Part shown: one piece after another, positions 1 through 14,684 of the stretch | Layout of the letters: the number at the start of each line of letters is the position of its first letter | Position numbering within the stretch: position 1 is the stretch's first letter | Source: Bimastos eiseni | Taxonomy: Eukaryota > Annelida > Clitellata > Crassiclitellata > Lumbricidae | Reading direction: 5' to 3' | Assembly (NCBI GenBank): GCA_959347315.1 | Contig: OY365806.1 | Location: 56,540,350 to 56,604,349 of the forward strand | DNA length: 64,000 nt | Program-made: the position numbers and the translations under genes | Notes under the pieces: model-generated | The model's input: only the letters and a program-made list of their open reading frames with translations | Databases searched by the model: none | What the model was told of the DNA's origin: nothing

Positions 1-1304
1 TCTCTGTATGATAACCCGCTCCAGACATAACGCCTACTGCATCTGGATGCAGGTGGTGAGAAAATATTAATCAAAAGTCATTTGCTATGAAAGCACACAA
101 AATTATATTACAAGTATTTATCACCAAATTGCACTACAAAATGGTCAATCTGTCATTTCAACAATTTCTGCTGATACCACTGACGATATCTGTTTATGAA
201 AATTGTCATATGAATACACGAATATATCGCAAGGTTTGTGACCTTCGTGAATTTATAAACAGCAAATTATTTTTTATTGACAAATAAGTTAATTGGTAAG
301 AGTAACACCATAAATTTAGTACACCATCAAGTGATTGAAGCCATCAGGTGATAGTGACCTCGCAAAAGTAATGCTAAAAGCAAGAACAATGCAAGATCAA
401 TGATGAATGACATGTTTACTGTGTGCAGACTGTGTTTCTATAAATTAAACTCAAATCACTGCAAAGATTTGTCATCAAAGACTACCAAGGTCTCATTTAG
501 AATTGTTCCAGTTATATTACAAACAATTTCCATTAATTCTGGAAGGTAGTTGATTTACAAAATTTTTCTATTGTGTGCATGATATGTCTCTTCATTTCTT
601 GATCAAATGTTTCAATTACAAATATCCAAAAATCAAAATCAAAATTAAGAAAATTGTCAAACGCAGTTATCTTGGGTCACCAAAGAACTGGTTTACCTAG
701 TTATCTACCTTGATATGGAAATAATAGAGTAACAAGCTTAGCAATATTCCCCACTACTTTTTGGGTCACAAATAAAATACCATTAATAACAATGCACTAC
801 AATTTCCTTAAGCATATTCTTTAATATATACATTCACACAAGGCATTGATAGTTCTAAATCACAAGTTAGAACAATTCTTGGCTCTTTGGACAACTAAGC
901 ACCCCTTAAGTTTCAATAACAACTGTTGGTGACTATTGGTCAACATGCTGAACTATCAACCGAGAGCCGGGGTTCGAATTCCCACTAGGACAAAGACATT
1001 CCAAGATCTTACTTAATTTGCACTCCCTATAAACTTAGACATGGAAGTAGTATATCGGTGTAAAAAGTTCAGACAGCGGCGAGAGAGAAGACAACCATCC
1101 ATCTTTCCTTAATCTTCACATTTTTGCACTAGTTATCATATTACATTATATCTGAAGCCTTTCATTGTTCTATGAAAACAATGTTCCTGAGCAGGAATAT
1201 AGTTCAAATGAGGAGCGCACAACAAATGTATCTTCACCAGAACACAGACATACAAAGTTTATTTGAAATACAAAAACTATGTCCGGCTAAAGTTACAGAC
1301 TTAC
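1..1304 (-). other. FOXRED2-like intron 8 (left part), no exon found
   Basis: This stretch follows the splice donor of the last visible FOXRED2-like exon (GTAAGT read on the minus strand at 1304-1299). I see no further exon matching the FOXRED2 C-terminus, so the rest of the gene must lie left of the window or in an exon too diverged to recognise. Apart from a tRNA-like SINE remnant near 925-995 it appears to be unique AT-rich intron. Confidence 0.6.
925..995 (+). repeat. tRNA-derived SINE remnant
   Basis: A pol III box-B-like sequence (GGGGTTCGAATTCCC) lies at 968-982, preceded by TGGTCAACATGCTG, which resembles a degraded box A region, and followed by CACTAGGAC. The arrangement matches the tRNA-like head of a SINE. 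It lacks clean tRNA stems, so it is not a functional tRNA gene. A related head (GTGGTTAGCATGCTGG) occurs at about 45,543. Confidence 0.5.
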
Positions 1305-1537
1305 CAGATGGTAGCTGTTTGTAGTAATAGAATACTGGATGAAGGAAATTGGACCCATGGGCAGCTGAAGGAATGCCGGTAGCTCGACTGAAACGAAAGG
1401 TGTCTTCTCCTGGACCGGAGAAGTTAGCACCATATTCCAGCATCACAACAATCACAGGTCCAACCTGAGAACCAGCGCGTTGCTCAAATTCATGCAGCAT
1501 GTTAATGGGAAACTCTTCAAAGTACTCAAAGGTGTCA
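1305..1537 (-). CDS. FOXRED2: FOXRED2-like exon 8 (last exon visible)
   Basis: Acceptor CATATCCAG. Encodes [18 protein letters not shown], then [16 protein letters not shown] and [15 protein letters not shown], all conserved positions of FOXRED2. Donor GTAAGT. This reaches roughly residue 520 of a family usually near 680, so about a quarter of the protein is missing from the window. Confidence 0.9.
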
Positions 1538-4500
1538 CTGGATATGAAACAACGAGAAGCAATTAAAATATTCAAGAAACAACTACACTGATTGAAATCT
1601 CTTGCACACTCTACATGGGTCTTTCATTAAAAATTAAAAAAATTACTCTTCAACAGATTATTTTATTTTTATATAGAGGCTGTATTTTTATCCCATAATG
1701 CAATATTCTCCAAGCTATGCCAATCAAAAGCCTTTACAATATAAAAATATCAGCATGTTGGTTAAGTATAACATTCACTCATAACTTTCACTGGATATAG
1801 GAATCTCTCCTAATGCAGCATAATAATACATACCCTGGGATGTGCACAACAGTCCTAAACATCCTAAGACTGTATTTTTTTAAACATTTCTAGAGCGCTT
1901 CTAGTAGGGTGAACCATTCATAAGCGCTGCCAGTGCACAAGTCCCCGCGAGAAGAAGTAGGTTCTGAGAAAAGCAAAAGAGGATGAGAGACTGCCAGATA
2001 GAATTTTAGGGCAAACAGATGAAGAAAGCCCATTCCACAGAGAGGGACCAATCGAAGCAAAAGATTGAGACTGAGCCATAGTTAAGACTGGTTCTGTATT
2101 CATCAATAAGACTGCATCAGACCAATTGTTAACCCACCCTCTTAGAGCGATGATGTCACCAAGCATTCCAAACATCTGGTAAATACCCGAAGCCTCGTTG
2201 ATTCTTTTCAGTATCACAGGAATGAGATCTGAAATGGAAGTCGTCTTTGAAGGCCAAGATTGGCCATGATTTCTCCATTCCAACATACGATGCAAAGCCC
2301 TGGCTATGAAAATCAATAAAGTTCCAACAATATTATTACAACGAAAATCCATGATAATGCAAATAATTGACAGCCATGTAATCTCATCCATTGGCTTCTA
2401 TAATGCAGGATTTTATCTCAAATGAAACCATAATAACAAAAATTGTAATCTATTGGATAAGCCCAATCAAAGTCTAACATATTTTATCAACTGTTGTACA
2501 AGGTGTTTTATATAATGAGGCCCTATTCAAAAGACAAATTACATTTTGGATTTATAACTCACATTTTATTATCGCATCATATTTAAATCATAATCATGTT
2601 GCAAAGAGCTTATGCAATTTATGTAAGAAAATTCTCTTTTTTTTAAAAAAGAACTAAATGCATAATATAATTTTTTATTATTATAGCAAACCTTTTATAT
2701 AATGCATGCAAGGCCACACAGAAATGCAAATCGGAGGCTCGGTCAGTCAGTGGTCAGTCAGTCGCCAGAGGAAGAGCAGTTAGATATTGAGATGTCTGAA
2801 AGGCCAATGAGAAATAGTGAATTTTGAGGAGTTTCTTGAAAGACATAGAAATATGCTAGTGATATAAATACAGAAATTAGTCACAGTTTTCCATTAGTTG
2901 ACATTTAGTAATCCTTCTCTTATGCAGACTTGAATAATCACATCAGAAGCTACACGCACCCACTCACAAACACACATATATGCACAGACACACAAAGAAA
3001 CATGCTTGGACAACAGATACATATGGACTCATTTCTCTGGTAAAGCCATGGACATTCAAATATATACAACATGATCAAGAGCAACCGCCATTATAATTTA
3101 TAACGACATATAGCAGACATAAAAAAGTATTGTCAACTGTGACAGAACAATGTAGGAGCCGCTCAGAGACAATGTAGGAGCCGCTCAGAGACAATGTAGG
3201 AGCCGCTCAGAGACAATGTAGGAGCCGCTCAGAGACACTCTATACACATAAGTAGGAAGAAACTGGTTAGATGAAAGCACTAACTGGTAAATGCATTTAA
3301 CTCATGCAGTGACCAAATGCTCTAGATGATTCACTCACATGTATACCGAAATCCATGTATAAATCCACCGGCTGATTTACGCAGATCCAGTGAATGAGTT
3401 ACTGTTCCTACAAAGTACATCCCTGGAACATCGACGGATTCGTAGTTATGCTTGATCTTGGGATACTTGACTAAACGTCCATTACCACGCCTCAGTGTAA
3501 TGTTACTGAAAAAATATGACAATTACAATATCCCATTATCTCTAAACTGTCAATCATCACCCTTATTAATCATAGGCATTTGTGTTCTTATGCACATAAA
3601 CTGAATTATTTTCAAGTGTTTCTCCAGAAGATCTTCGTTTCACTTCTGACACCAAAACTTCTGTAGGATGAGAATAATTGAAGTTCAGAAGAAATTACAG
3701 CAGCTCCAACCATTGGTATTCAATTCACTTTGACATAAAAATTGCCCCTAATAATTAATTCCTTCATAAAGTCTTTTGAATCCAAATAACAATCATATTT
3801 AGAAGTTTAAAGTACAACATGAGAGTCAATGTAATTAAGCAGCTACATTCTTTCCAAGAAAAACCAAACAGATACAGACAGTTTATAGAAATGATGCAGA
3901 ACAGAAGAGGTCAATGGTAAATTTACAGCAATTCACAATTGTTAAGAGTAGAGGTTTCGAAGATTTATATGCATTATTAAAACTAGAGAAAAATCGTGGT
4001 TGCTTGTTCTCGAAACTTCGTCTTGATCTGGAACATCACACGTATTGATGCCTTAGTGTTGTGAGGCAGTTTCTGTGACGTCTTATTCTTATATTTTCTC
4101 TCTCGGTCGTGAGGACATCATGACTCATAGAAAGTAAATCTATCCTAATTTTTTTCAAACAATTGAATTTCATTTTGCAGTGCCACAATCATGGACTGTC
4201 TTGAAGTTCATGTCCTGGTTTCATACTCTGTCTTGGGTACCATATACCGGTCACCTCTGCCTTGGCCTCAGTCTTGGAATCCCGGTGTCTTGGTCTTGTC
4301 CTTGTCTCGATGTTTGGAGTTATGCATACAGCACTGCACAAATTGATAATACAGAAATATTTTTAGAGAAAAAAATATCTAGACAGTATAAAATCAGTTT
4401 TCATATTAAGCAGTGGCTACAGAAGCAATGTCTAACAGTAGCAAATGACTGTGGCAATAACAACCTGCTGAACAGCGAGTCATTAAACCTGAATCCAAGA

Positions 4501-7500
4501 CATCGAATGACGCGATCGTACGGTTCTCTCAATGCAAAGTTGTCATGATCAAAGACATCATTCAGCTTGGAGCTGGTAGGTCTCAGATACAACTTTGAAT
4601 CATTCTGGATAATTTCCACATCGTCAAGTTTAGCCTCGAGAACAGCATCAAGTGATTTGAGTTGATAAGTATCAAGAAGTGCATTATTCACTCCCCTAGA
4701 AACCACAGAAACATACATAGCAAGACAGTGAAACAGAAACGAGACAATCCAACATGCAGACTGAAAGACGTAAAGAGGGTGACTAGATTTAATGAACATA
4801 GAACCAAAACAGAACAGCATAATTGGTTTAAAAAATTATGTGTTATTTTAATTCTGCCAATAAACTTCATTCATTCTTTGTGAAAATTTATATAGTGCCC
4901 CTTCAAAGTTACTACCCAGGAGCACTCCCAACTCAACCCCAGCTGAAAAGAAACGTCTTATGGCTACTGTAAAATGCATCTGAATGAACCCTATTGTAGT
5001 ATCACTATGGTATGCCAGTTCTATGAGGTATACACAATATGAACATCAAGCTGGTACCCGCTTATTCGATTTTATATTTGAAGTCGAACTTTTCACTCAA
5101 ATCGATTTGAGATTCAATTGAAAAGTTGAGATTTACAACTTCCTAGGTCATACCATGTTAGGTCCCTAGGTAGAGCTGTACCGATATCACTTTTTGCCGA
5201 TTATGCCGATACCGATTATTGCCGATTATTCATTTGCTGATACCCGATTATTTAGCCGATTATTTAGCCGATTATTTCTTTGTGTTTCCAATGATGTCGG
5301 TTTCAAAAAGATAGACCTACTGCTACTGCCCATTGTTGTGATACAAGCAAACACTTCCCCCGGAGGAGAAGTATGGATGTAGTTGGTGACTAATCCTAGG
5401 CAGGCAATACAGATTAGACACACCGCCCGCCGTCGAACTGTGCCCAGGGTAATTAAAAGCCAAGGAATGGCTGGCCAATTCACAGCCACCCATCAGGCAA
5501 CTGAACTGTTTCGGGGGTGATCTGATTGGCAGCTAGCACGTATTCATTAGGAATGCCTCCACGATGTCTATTCATTGGTTTCTCTGTTGAATTGGCCAGC
5601 CATTCCTTGGCCCATAAGCAGGCACTATGACTCACTATGCACAAGACCTATGTTGATACGTTCTCATGGTCTATACTAGCACACTGGGGGTCTCACCACT
5701 GGTCTGAAAAAGCCATTGGCTCGATGACACGATATGGGAGCGGAACGAAATGCCGTCCCTCACAGACCCAGTGATGTTGCTGTCATCACTTTGCGTTTTT
5801 AGACTGAAAATAATATTATTAAATTAAAAAAATAAGTTTTAATATCGGCGCCGATTATCTTGGTCGATATCCGATATTGCCAATATCTCTATAGTCAGCC
5901 CGATTATCCCTAGGTCAGAGTTTTAAAAAAAACATAGCGGTAATAGACCTGTATATCAGCTTCAGATATGAAAAGACTTGAAGTTCATAATAACAAGTAA
6001 ATTGGAGACTAATAACAGAAGTGAACTTAAATTTATTTTCTAATGATTTACTATTTCCTTTAATTTGGTCCATTTAGTTAACTATCTTAAAAAGTCAAGT
6101 AAACAGTAAAGACTTATTTAAATACAATTAAAGTATTATTTACTATATAAATACTATCTGACACTGGGATTAAGGACAGTGGCTTGACATTATTAGTCTT
6201 TTCTTAAATTCATTGTTCCACAGATTATTGTTATAGCTGCTGGGTAGTATGTCATTCCAGACAATTGGACAAACAATTGCAAAATTGGATGCATTGTACT
6301 GTCTAGTTCTTGTAGTCAGCTGCCAAGTGGAAATTAAGTTAAATTTCTGATGCTTTACAAATCAACATAATTATACAATCTTATTATACCATTGCACATT
6401 GTTTTCAATAACTAATGCAATATTCCTCTTCACATGACATTTAACATCACATAATTATTATGCTCATGTAGCCTCTTATTTTTTGCACTCACAATTACAG
6501 AAATGCAGTTTCTCTTTGAAACCAACATTAATGACTGAGACATGTTAATTAATTGGAATACAACTCCATGACTTCTCATTTAATCAAACACTTCATAATC
6601 TAAGTCTAATCTAAACATAATAAATTAGATTTTGTCATGGTGTCCATCACAGGTGTTGTCTGGGAGTGTATTGAATGCACCTCATACATCACACCCATTC
6701 TCCAGACTACAGACATATTTTGTCAATATGTTTTGACTAAGCACGCGCACTCATCTTAATTCGTAGAAACAAGCTTAACTGCAACAGTGTGAAAAGAATT
6801 AAAAGAGCCAACCTCAAGTCACCAACATAATGTGTTGACCAAGACAATCTCACACGTGATCGCCCAATCATGTGTATCAAATTGGTAGACCCATAGATGC
6901 GATCCGCCACTTCAAATGCAGCATTTCCACGACCTAACAATCAGTAACCAGGAAATAACTTCACAAATAATGACCAGGAAATAACTTCACATATAATAAC
7001 CAGGAAATAACTTCACATATAATAACCAGGAAATAACTTCACAAATAATAACCAGGAAATAACTTCACATATAATAACCAGGAAATAACTTCACAAATAA
7101 TGACCAGGAAATAACTTCACAAATAATAACCAGGAAATAACTTCACAAATAATAACCAGGAAATAACTTCACAAATAATCACCTGGAAATAACTTCATGA
7201 ATTATAATTATCCCCTCTGATACATAATCAATGGTACAGTCAGTAGAGCATGCCGAGTGAGGCAGTTCCATATCATAAAACCATCAACTCAACATCTGTT
7301 CCTCAATTTTTATTGTATTTAAAGCTTTGCAAATGCCACTGATACACGTGCATCAGTACTGCAACTCATTCTCATCATAATCACACCATAGACATAAAAG
7401 ACATTTCCTCTAACAAACAAAAAATCTGGAAATTTCTGATTTTATTTGATACAGCATCAGTTAATAAGCTGGGACTCTGACGTGGCTTTTCCATGAAGAT

Positions 7501-10500
7501 TTACCTTACCATATACATTGCAACATTCCCAACACAAATTCTAGTATACACCTATCTGAAACAGAAAAGACATTATTTATACCTAATATTAAGACAGATT
7601 GTCCTTCAAAATGGTCCGCTTCCGTCGGAACATTCTCGTATCCTTCGGTATGTTCAATTCCTTTAAGGTTGGGAATGTTTGGCTGCCACATTCCAGTTCC
7701 AATGATCAGAGTGCTATTTAAACGACAAAGAAGTTCCTCATTCACAATCAGGTCATTTTCATTTAGTGAGTTTTTGTTGAAAATTTCACTTTCTGACCTT
7801 GGGAGTTGGAATAGATAATTTAACTAATATTCCAAGACATATTCCTTGAGTACTTAACTGTGTACCTGAAGCTCTGAAGAGATTTCATATAGATGACAAC
7901 TGGAAATATGACAGTAAGACAGTTCTCAGGTATCCAAACAACTCTGCTAGACAAAGCCATTCTATAAAGACTACAATGGTTTGTAAAGTGGACAGGTCAC
8001 CAGTTGCCCGAATACCAAACAATGCCAGACTCAAATGAAAAAGAAACAAAAGCTTTGAAAGTGAAGCAAAGGCTGAGCTGGATAAACAACATCATGAAGA
8101 CATAACAAGACTTAGAATAACAATGAGAGGAGTAATAAACTTGACAAACAATTGAGGACAATGGAGACAGTAATTATATTTGCAATCATCTCATTCAAAT
8201 GACTGGCATCAGGAACTGACGATGATGGCCGAACTAATTAGATTGGTTTTAAGAGTCTATGGAAAGCTCTTTGTACCCGTTGTGCTATTGCTTTGCCATG
8301 GAACCTCTTCCACTGAAAGGACCAACACACTGAATCACATTACACATTGAATCACATTAAATATTGAAGCACATTTGTAGGTGTCTGTCAGTTGGAGTAA
8401 GTTCTCGCAGCACAATCGGTCGGTGCCTGTTAAATTGCACTTCAGCACGTGATTGGACCACAGCTGAAGCAAACACTTTCACCACACACTAAAATTGAGT
8501 CCATGCTGCCAGCAGATCTTATTTACATAGAGGCCAGGCTGAGCAACTGCTCTTTAAGGAGCATGAACACTCTGACTTAAACCCTGTACAGCCATTGTAG
8601 AGCAGAACTCATTATGCACTAGTTGCAAGAAGCAAGTGACTATGAATTCAATAATACTAAAGGCAAAACCCTGTGGGATTTTCACATCGCCTTTAACTCA
8701 CATACCCAACATAGCCACACTTCTGCTTTCCATTCACAGCTACCACATTTTGACCTGGCTTTTCCAATGGATTGAGATCTGATTGGTGCTTCATACTATT
8801 TATTCTGAAATTTTATTTATTCTGAAATTTTATTTATCCTGAAATTTGATATTTCGTTGGGAAGTGCACACGCCTTGACGGTGCAATTGCAGTTGTACTG
8901 CAGAGCTATTGTGCGCTAGAGATTTGCTTAAGTGATGCCTCGGACGAGAATCAAACCCACTCACTCAGCGCACACTTGAGTGTTACGGGCCGACCGCTCT
9001 AACCGTTCGGCCACCGTGCCATACTGACCAATCATCGACTAATGTTCTGGACATTATGATAATGGCACTCCTTAAGTTATAAGATTAATTTAGTTCTAAA
9101 GATTTGCTGCTCACTAGAAAACCAACTTACAATGCCTCCTGAACTTGAGGCAATGAAAGTGGTTAAAAGCCACCTAAAAACCAAGACATATTGACTAATC
9201 GGTTAACTAAACTGGTATACTCTATTCGCTGCTTAATGGGAACCAGGAGAGTGAAGAGCACAAAACTTGGGATATTATCGAATTTAGCTATGCGGTCAGG
9301 AAGGCAGGCTCTCCAAAGATCACCAGACAACAAATACAAAGACAAACTTCTGACCCTGTACCATAGTAATAGTCATTCATCACAAGAATTTGCACATTAT
9401 CACCTCAAGTGGTACTGTGAAAGGGGACAACTCAGAGGCAATCTCAATCCCACCAGTTCTAGGAAGTGAACGGAAGAAGGCCATTCCACATCAAGGGAGA
9501 AACGACTCTAGAGCTGTACCGATTAATCGGCCGGCCGATTAATTGGGCCAATTATAGAGATATCGGGGATATCAGCAAGATAATTGGCACCAATCCCAAG
9601 TGCAATAAAACAGTGTAAACAATTAGTTTACAACATACAATGTAAAGTTAAGAAACTTTTTATTTTGAAAATGTTTTCAGTCATGACATCATTTTCATAC
9701 CGAATACTGCCATTCAAATTGTTTTCGAGTCATGTATCGAAGTTTCACAGGTCCATAATAATACTTCTCTTTAAATGCAAGGTCGACAGCGGGTGTTCCT
9801 AATCTGTATTGGCTGCCTAGGATTAGTCCCCAACTCCATGTATACGTCTCCAACGGAGCAAGTGTTTGCTTGTACCACAACAATAGGCAGTAGCAGTAGG
9901 TCTATCTTTTAGAACCGGTCATCTTGCGAAACACAATGAAATAATAGGTAAAACAATCAGCAAAATAATCGGGTATCAACAAATGAATAATCGGCAATAA
10001 TCGGTATCGGCATACTCGGCAAAAAGCGATATCGGTACAGCTCTAAACGACTCTGCATGTAGAGACCTTGTTCAGCAGAAGTACCAAGCATCAACATTGA
10101 GGCTACAGAGTTCGACAATGCACTCAGGAGTGAGTCCGAGGAGGCAGCGCCAGACTGGGGCAGCCATCATATACTCTATTGGCTGCTTAATGGGAACTAG
10201 AGGAGGGAGGATGTGGCGCATGTGGCTGGAGATTTTGTTCGAATTTGGGAATGCGGTCAAGAATGCAAGTTGCACAGTATAGGATGCAGCTCAGTCGGGC
10301 TGCCAGGAGGCCAGCATAGAGAGAGCGGCAGTAGTCAAGTTTGGTGGTAATGAAAGAATGGACATATATTCCACTCGTGATGACTTACGACTCAAAGCCA
10401 GAAAATTTATATTTAAAACTATAAAACCTTTAAAACACAAACTGTTCTGTCACATAAACAATGACCAATTGCTCACTTGCAAGTGAATACATTTCCATGT

Positions 10501-13500
10501 TGGTCTTTCATCACAAACTTATACGTGGCATCCCCATCACTTTGACTGATGTTGTGGACGTCTGTGTCATATATGATGTTCAGCTGGAATTTTTCCACAA
10601 AATCTTTCATGTATTCGATATAAATACGTCGATGTGGAAAGAACTCTCTTGAATATCTTCCAAACTTGAGTGACTCATCGTCACTTATCAACGAGTTCCA
10701 ATCGTGTCGAAGATTAAATTCCTTATTAGTTTTTCCTGTGTTTCGCTTGTTAATGCTAATTAGCTTGTCATGTCGTGGATAGACTGTGAAAAAGCTGCCT
10801 AACAAGACATAAAAACAAGATTGCAGGATTACTACTACAATTACAAAATTAGCCAGCACCAATGAAGGGCAAGTCACTCAAAAAAATGTAATTGCTTTAC
10901 AAATTACTTTAGGACATGCAATATAATTTAAAATGACAAAATATGGAAACCTTATTAAGATAAAGATTGCATAATTTCAATTATGTGATTATAGTTATGT
11001 AATTTCAATAACTGCCCATCCCTGATCGAGACAAATGCAGTTGAAGATTGTGCATCATTTAGTTGGGTCAACAAGTGCGCAAATCCCCATCCAGAATTTT
11101 AAAAAGCTAAGAATGCAACCTTATTAACTAATTATTCATTTCACTGAATGATCAATAGAAATCAATGTTTGTGTACATTTCGATGCTTGGATATATCTAT
11201 AAACACAGCCCATTATCCATAGGAATCTGGACATGTCAAATGAAGCAAGTACTTTTAAGAATTGTAAAGTTTCATCTCTAACATGTCACAACTTTTACAC
11301 AAAAAGCTACTCATCAAAATTCATTAAAAATCAAGGACAAAAGCATTAGTAATTTCTCTAGGGACAAAGAGCAATTAATTTCATACTCTATCAAGGCTGA
11401 TCTAAGAGAGGAACGGCCTATAACAGAGCTGCAAAGTGTGACCATGGAGGACAGATAAGATGGCAGATGCTTTAGTTGGTAACAGAAGCTGTACGAGATT
11501 CAGCAATCAATGATTATAGATTATTGCTGCATATCATGACAAAGGTAATTTAGCTGACACTGACAAGACAAAATAAACCCACTGAAGATTAATAGGAGTC
11601 AGATGTAGGACAGACATAATTGCATACCTGAAGATTGTCTGGCTGAAAGAGAAAATCGCCGCTGAAAGAGAAAATCGCCTCGGAAAGGGCAGTCATACAT
11701 GTACATGGGTGGTGGCTTGCAAACATCTCGACTTCAGGCCAAACACAGTCTTGAAATATGCCAAGGACTGAAGGTGCATCTATATAGCAAAACTTATCTA
11801 AAGAGGGGTAATGTTGGTGGATATGCACATCTCCAATACAACAACAACAAGATCTCATACAAAAGCATCGTTATTGAGCATCAAGTGCTAATTGTATAAT
11901 TACTTTTGTATATGCATAGTGAGATACAAGGATGGCATAAAATGGCCTATAATCCTAACTAGATGCAAATGTTTGCGTTCTTCTATAGCGACTGCATATG
12001 GCTTAGATCCCGCTTATTTTTTGGTTAATTGATCAGATGAAATCCCCTTCACCGTCATTCACTCGATTGAATGGCCCCCACATCATTAGGGGCTTTGTAC
12101 AATGATCATACTAGCCTGAGATTTAAATCTCTTAAATAAGCCACCTTTGGGAAGTGAACAGCAATTCACATGCTCTCTTTCAGACACAGCCTATGCTCTA
12201 AATAATGCAACCCACTGGGCCAGTATTGTAACTTATGAATACCACCAGTTGGCACCCAGACAGCAACTACGTAGCAGCTATGTGGCACACATAGAGATTA
12301 GATATAGCTCACATAAGGATACCACAGATGGTCTAAAATATTGCAGATACACGAACAGTTGAGCACTCTAGTAGGGCATAACTGGAAATCGCCTCGGACA
12401 TTTGCCTCGGCCGAATATTGGACTATTCGGAAGTATTCACCTCGGCAAATATTACACTCGCAAATAGTTAAAAATAACTTTTTATAAAATAATTTTTTTG
12501 ATAAAATAATATTTTTTCATCAAATAAATTTAGGACTAATGGACTTACTTATAAGTGATTGATTAATTAAGCAAGAACTTACCATTCTATTGAATTTTAT
12601 TTCAAATAATGATATTACTGTATATATTTTAATTTCTTTTGGTTGTATTCCCAAGGTGGCAACCAAATCAGTAATTTTCCGCTTGAATTGGCTCCACTCA
12701 CTTTCCGGTAAACAGTAGAGAGTAAAGACGTCGTTGATAACTTCATATTTCAAATTTTATTACAAGGTTTTAAATGTTTTTCACAAATAAAGTTATTTAA
12801 TAATGAACATATTGTTATAGCCTAGAGTGTGATGATACGCTACATGAGGGATATTGCTATAGACTCTGCATTGACTATAGATAGTTCTCCGTAGCTATGC
12901 ACGTGGCAGGTTCACTACCCCTTGCCTACGGATGGTACTCGCTGCCAGTCGCTGGCCAGATTTGCCGCTACTATTCGGTTCGTACCCGGATCTGGCTAGT
13001 AGTTCATCCAAATACTCGGATTCGGTACTCGGTGGAAATTGTCTACTCGGTTATGCCCTACATTCTAGTGATTGATTGAACTCTAAGAACTAACATACAC
13101 ATAGGGCTGAAATATGGACTGTTTCCTGAATCACCATCCATGTGTAAGGCAAATCTGTGAGACATATTACAATCATACAGCTGGCACACAGATAGGCCAC
13201 GTATACAGATGGTCTGTTTATCCAGATATGATCTATGATCATAAACCTTAGTATTTATAAGCACTATTCAAAAGGCCAAACACAGGGCACCAGATTCTTC
13301 AAAAGTGTCACATCAAGTCAGAGGGGTTGCACAGTGATATCAGATGAACAACATAGGGCATAACCGGAAATCGCCTCGGACATTCGCCTCGGTCAAATAT
13401 CCCGTCTTCGGGACTACTCGGAAGTATTTGCTTCGGCAAATATTACACACAAATAGTTAAAAATATAATTTTTAATTCACTCATTTTTTTTACAAACATT

Positions 13501-14616
13501 AAAGAATATAAAAACGAAAAAAAATTTTAAGCCATATTAGTAGTTATTACCGGCACCAACATTTATTTTGATAATATTTCATTACGAGAAAACCGCAAAA
13601 ATGACGAAAGTCTACAATTTTAAGCTTTGCCTGCAGATGGTACTCGCCATTACTATTCGGCTCGTATCCGGATCTGGCAAACAGTGCATCCAAATACTCG
13701 GATTCGGTACTCGGTGAAAATTGTCTGTTCAGTTATGCCATATAACAACAGCATTTAATTGTCAGATAGACAACATAAAAACGTAGGCCATATGCTAAAC
13801 ATAACTCACAGATTTCCCTGGAAGACTGAATATTGTGATGGGATCAAAAGAATGATCCAAGATCATGATCTGAGGCCATGATCATATGGCCATACGCATT
13901 TTATAGCAATACCAAGTATAATATTTATTTACTTATAAAAAAAGACATTCAGAGTCTACAATTCTAAATGCACGCATTGCTGTTTTAGATCCATAATGTG
14001 TCATGCGTGCACATAGAGCATGTATTTTAAATCTCTGCACCTTTAAATCTCTATAACTGACTTACACTTGCTGTAGATAGAAAATTGTTTAAAATGAAGT
14101 AATGCCCATCACCAATCAACTACATATACCAAGACTGCAAAAAAATGCACAACTAAATGAATTTATGTTACAAATATATTTAATTGAAATAGTTTCTGTT
14201 AACAATTTCACTTGAAAGCCATTTGCACTGATCATTTCCAATTTGACATATATATATATATATAATATATATACATATTTCAATGTTTAACGGCATCTTA
14301 TCATTTAAAATGATAGCCTGACTAGTGAGCCCTTTTCTGCCCTGCTGCTCCCAATCCAGTTAATAATCAATGCGTGTATTTCACTTAAATGATCACGTGA
14401 TGAGATCAATAAAGAACATACTGAATTTAAATTGGAAAAATATTGATCACACAGTAGTGGATTTGATTCAGTGGTAGTGTAATTACTAATTAAAATTCCA
14501 CTATTCTTGAGACAATACTGCTGATCCATTAGAGTTGGATTGCATATTTATTATTTTGACCACAGCTTGAAAAGAATTGTCCTTTATTTTTAGCTCATAA
14601 CAATACTTTCTGTGAC

Positions 14617-14684
<68 letters not shown>

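Noticed and set aside
6947..7206. CRISPR-like array
   Set aside because: The units are contiguous with no unique spacers, and the context is a eukaryotic intron. The same applies to the arrays at 19,218 and 21,511.
8880..9020. Functional tRNA gene on the minus strand
   Set aside because: Box A and B are present, but acceptor and anticodon stems do not pair and box B is degenerate; SINE is more likely. The same holds for 925-995 and 53,244.
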